Shown piece by piece: positions 61,586 to 64,000 of a stretch of 64,000 nt of DNA. This stretch comes from Dermanyssus gallinae. Lineage: Eukaryota; Arthropoda; Arachnida; Mesostigmata; Dermanyssidae. The position numbers and the translations under genes were made by a program. Location of the stretch: the NCBI GenBank assembly GCA_003439945.1, contig QVRM01003956.1, positions 335,501-399,500 on the forward strand. Reading direction: 5' to 3'. The notes below the pieces were generated by a model. That model was not told where the DNA came from. It searched no databases and saw nothing but the letters and a program-made list of their open reading frames with translations. Every line of letters starts with the position of its first letter. The first letter of the stretch is position 1.

Positions 61586-62189
61586 TTTCCTTGTTGTTTT
61601 ACAAAGGCCATATTAAAGTGCTTTGCTGCACGAAGTTTGAACAAGTGCCAAAACAGCTAAGGTTTATTAAAATGCCACCACCATTTCCAGAGGATCGTAT
61701 GGGCGAACGTGGCCGTGTAAGACTGTGAAACTCACGCGAAACGCATTACCTTCACCAAGCAGACGCTATCGTGGTATTCTTGACTTAAATATGCTTGACA
61801 TTAAACCTAAGTTTTGAAATGGGACCCTGACGCATTAAGTGACGTCAATAAGTTCAACTATTTGCAGACACGCTTCCCATGAGCTCACCTTCAAGCCATT
61901 ATAGCCTTTAAACAATCCATGACCTACGCTAAGAACTCAAATAAGCACCCACCACATTCCATGTTCGTTTTACCCTTCTAATATGAATTAGTCCCGCAAA
62001 AGAAGGCTGCGGGACAAGCTGACTAATCATGGGGGAAAGACACCTTCTTAATGATAAAATCAACCCGCTTATCTGGCAAATGTTGATTTAGTTGTTAGTG
62101 GTTAACAAAAAGCTAAAACTTCCGGACACACTACCCGCACACACATGTGGCAGCTTTGGTGGCTTGGCGTTTCCAAACGGGACATTGCT

Positions 62190-62600
62190 ACTACGATTAT
62201 GGATAACATAACATAACATCACTTTTATTTCACATAAAAGGGTTGGTATCAATATACATACTTCTATAAGACAATAGTGACTAATCATCAAATAGGCGAG
62301 CGCTATTTGGATTAGCATGGGTCCATTTGACCTTACGCTAAGCAAACAGTCCGTTCACGAATTCACCGCGGGCCACGGCTTTTGAGGTGATTGATCGTTG
62401 ACTCCTTAGGTTATTGGAGCGTACATAAAAAAAGTGCCCTAACAAGTCACATTTTCGTAATTGATGGAGAACAGATAAGTTGCACTGCATGAAAAGTGAG
62501 TCAATACTTGGAACAACGTCATCTAACACGCTTTGGGGGCACCTGATTCGCAGGCGTCTTAGAAACATGTTTTGGACGCCATCCACCAGACACATAACAG
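62190..62600 (-). pseudogene. Possible 3' end of a non-LTR retrotransposon
   Basis: A minus-strand frame reads VQNMFLRRLRIR, later SIDSLFMQCNLSVLHQLRKC and DLLGHFFYVRSNN. This resembles the VQxxFLRxL...L.LPSLxxRRxxxDLxFLYKL segment after the reverse transcriptase domain. About 120 bp downstream on the same strand come an AATAAA and a GATGTTATGTTATGTTA short tandem repeat, the kind of tail some LINEs end with. The protein similarity is weak and the function inferred. Confidence 0.42.
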
Positions 62601-63811
62601 ATTAACTTTTTCGGGTTTTTGCAACATTTGCCTTAAATATTACCCCAATGCTACATCTATCTATAGAGAAACTCCGTCTAAATTCAATGCAGAACACGAT
62701 GATGATATGCAGGCTATCGACATGTTCTCGTGCCACAGGTGTATTAGAGCCCTTCGTGAACATCCACCGATGTCTCGCCTTTTTGTGTAAAAATACATCT
62801 GTAATACGTATATATCTACGCAGGTACATTGAACCGTGTCGGTAGGTGCGATAAACTGCCAGGGTAACAAAATGGCAATATAAATTCTAAGCTCTTGCCG
62901 CTCAGGTAGATTATGTGTTGCGTTATTTATGAAACACAATTTTTGAGGGAGTCGGCCTGTCCTTGATTTATGAGGAGTTCGCCACTATTAGAAAACCGGA
63001 AGTTGGGTTGCTCAAAATGTCTGTCTAGAGAACATGTACACTTTACTTTTATTTACAAAGCTGCCTATATAGCGCAATGTTTATATATTATATTCGTATC
63101 TCTTTGTTTCTTGTATTTTCTAAACTTCTTAACTTTGGCAGTGAACAATAGATCGGCAAAGACGTTTCAGATAGCTTACAGATCTTCTGAAATGCTAATG
63201 CGCATGAGTTGTTCAATGAGCTTCCAGCAATTGTAACATTTGGCAAAAGGGAAGACAAATCGGGCTCGACTTTGGGCCGCCGCGTCAGATGACTTGCGAC
63301 AAAATTAAAAAACTAAGCTAAGTGCTTGCGCCGATCGTACGAAATGCCGTGCAACGCCAAATAATTAAGCCAAAGCGAACGCTAATGAATCGAACATTCA
63401 TATTGCACTAGCTACTTGGTATGACTCTCGCACTTTTCGCCGCGCGTTATTTGCGTACATTTCGATATTTCTAAATGTAGTGGCCTTAATTAGACAGACC
63501 GTGGCGCTTACACGTATAGCCACGTATTACGAAAGCTAGTTGAAGTAATGATAGATATATTACTGTTGTGCTGTAAAAGCGTGCTTGCTCTTTTCTGCTA
63601 GCTTCAGATGCAGCATTTTGAACAGTCCAAAGAAGCAACTCCCTCGTCAAGGAGCAAGCATTAGTGGCACTTCAGACCGTTCCATACACCTGAGACGTCA
63701 ATAACCGTACAGCAGATTATACTCAGGCCCTTTACAGCTAAAACAACGAGTGCGACGAATTACTTCGGCTAACACGTTTGTCGGTTACGCTGTCGGACAG
63801 TTTACGTAGCG

Positions 63812-64000
63812 CTGGTGGCGGCGTCATGGTTGTCCCCTACCGGGGTGTCGCCGGTTCGATCGATCCCTGTTGTTGATCGAATTTTCTTTGAGCGATGCTC
63901 ATTTAGAATAGATGGTAAACTATACCGCTGAGAGTCAGCGGCCATGCTGCCACTAGGACTGTTGGGGAAACTCTGGATATCTTAACATGTCCGGCCCTCG
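63812..64000 (+). mobile_element. tRNA-derived SINE family B, cut by the window end
   Basis: GCTGGTGGCGGCGTCATGGT forms the A-box end and GCCGGTTCGATCGATCC a B box with a duplicated GATC. The body reads TTTGAGCGATGCTCATTTAG, ACCGCTGAGAGTCAGCGGCC and TGTTGGGGAAAC. It matches the copy at 16.1 kb along the whole visible length. The 3' end lies outside the window. Confidence 0.65.

Overview
This is animal nuclear DNA, most likely from an arthropod. A mite or other chelicerate is only a guess, because nothing in the window fixes the taxon. The evidence is spliced exons with GT...AG boundaries, Tc1/mariner-type transposons, non-LTR retrotransposon relics, tRNA-derived SINEs, and a very high density of (AT)n and (AAC)n/(GTT)n microsatellites. 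Almost all long open frames are low-complexity translations or chance frames. I found no bacterial-style genes, operons, CRISPR arrays, rRNA or intact tRNA genes.

One host gene can be supported. Two exons on the minus strand encode the start of an ionotropic glutamate receptor of the kainate type. Exon 1 (56056-56125) encodes a signal peptide followed by DIKI and ends in split-codon phase 1 at a GTGAGT donor. Exon 2 (8769-8945) has a TTACAG acceptor in the same phase. It continues as GGLFEAGED...EMAF..AV..IN...ADSFQASRK, the beginning of the amino-terminal (ligand-binding-like) domain, and ends at an AG|GTCAGT donor. The intron between them is 47,110 bp. No third exon was recognised, so intron 2 appears to run off the left edge. 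Thus nearly the whole window is intron 1, part of intron 2, and the 5' flank of one gene.

Layout: 1-8768 is the start of intron 2 and contains a decayed DD37D transposase (2901-3951). 8769-8945 is exon 2. 8946-56055 is intron 1, filled with AT arrays, two mariner relics (about 12.5 and 31.7 kb), SINE copies (14.5, 16.1, 25.9, 44.7, 51.1 and 52.5 kb), a tandem duplication (24.2-24.8 kb), several near-perfect foldbacks (10.5, 36.9, 49.0, 53.0 and 54.1 kb) and homopolymer G/C runs. 56056-56125 is exon 1, followed upstream by a GC-rich promoter-like block up to about 56.63 kb. 57-64 kb is upstream intergenic sequence with three LINE relics, a mariner with a mutated catalytic residue inserted in a (TA)n tract, a MITE-like inverted repeat and a SINE cut by the window end.

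The elements do not form a pathway. The picture is one neural receptor gene whose first intron has been inflated by mobile elements and simple repeats. The most useful observations are the 47-kb intron with matching splice phases, the three mariner relics with different kinds of damage, the tRNA-derived SINE families, and the hairpin elements, including one centred on a consensus CRE.
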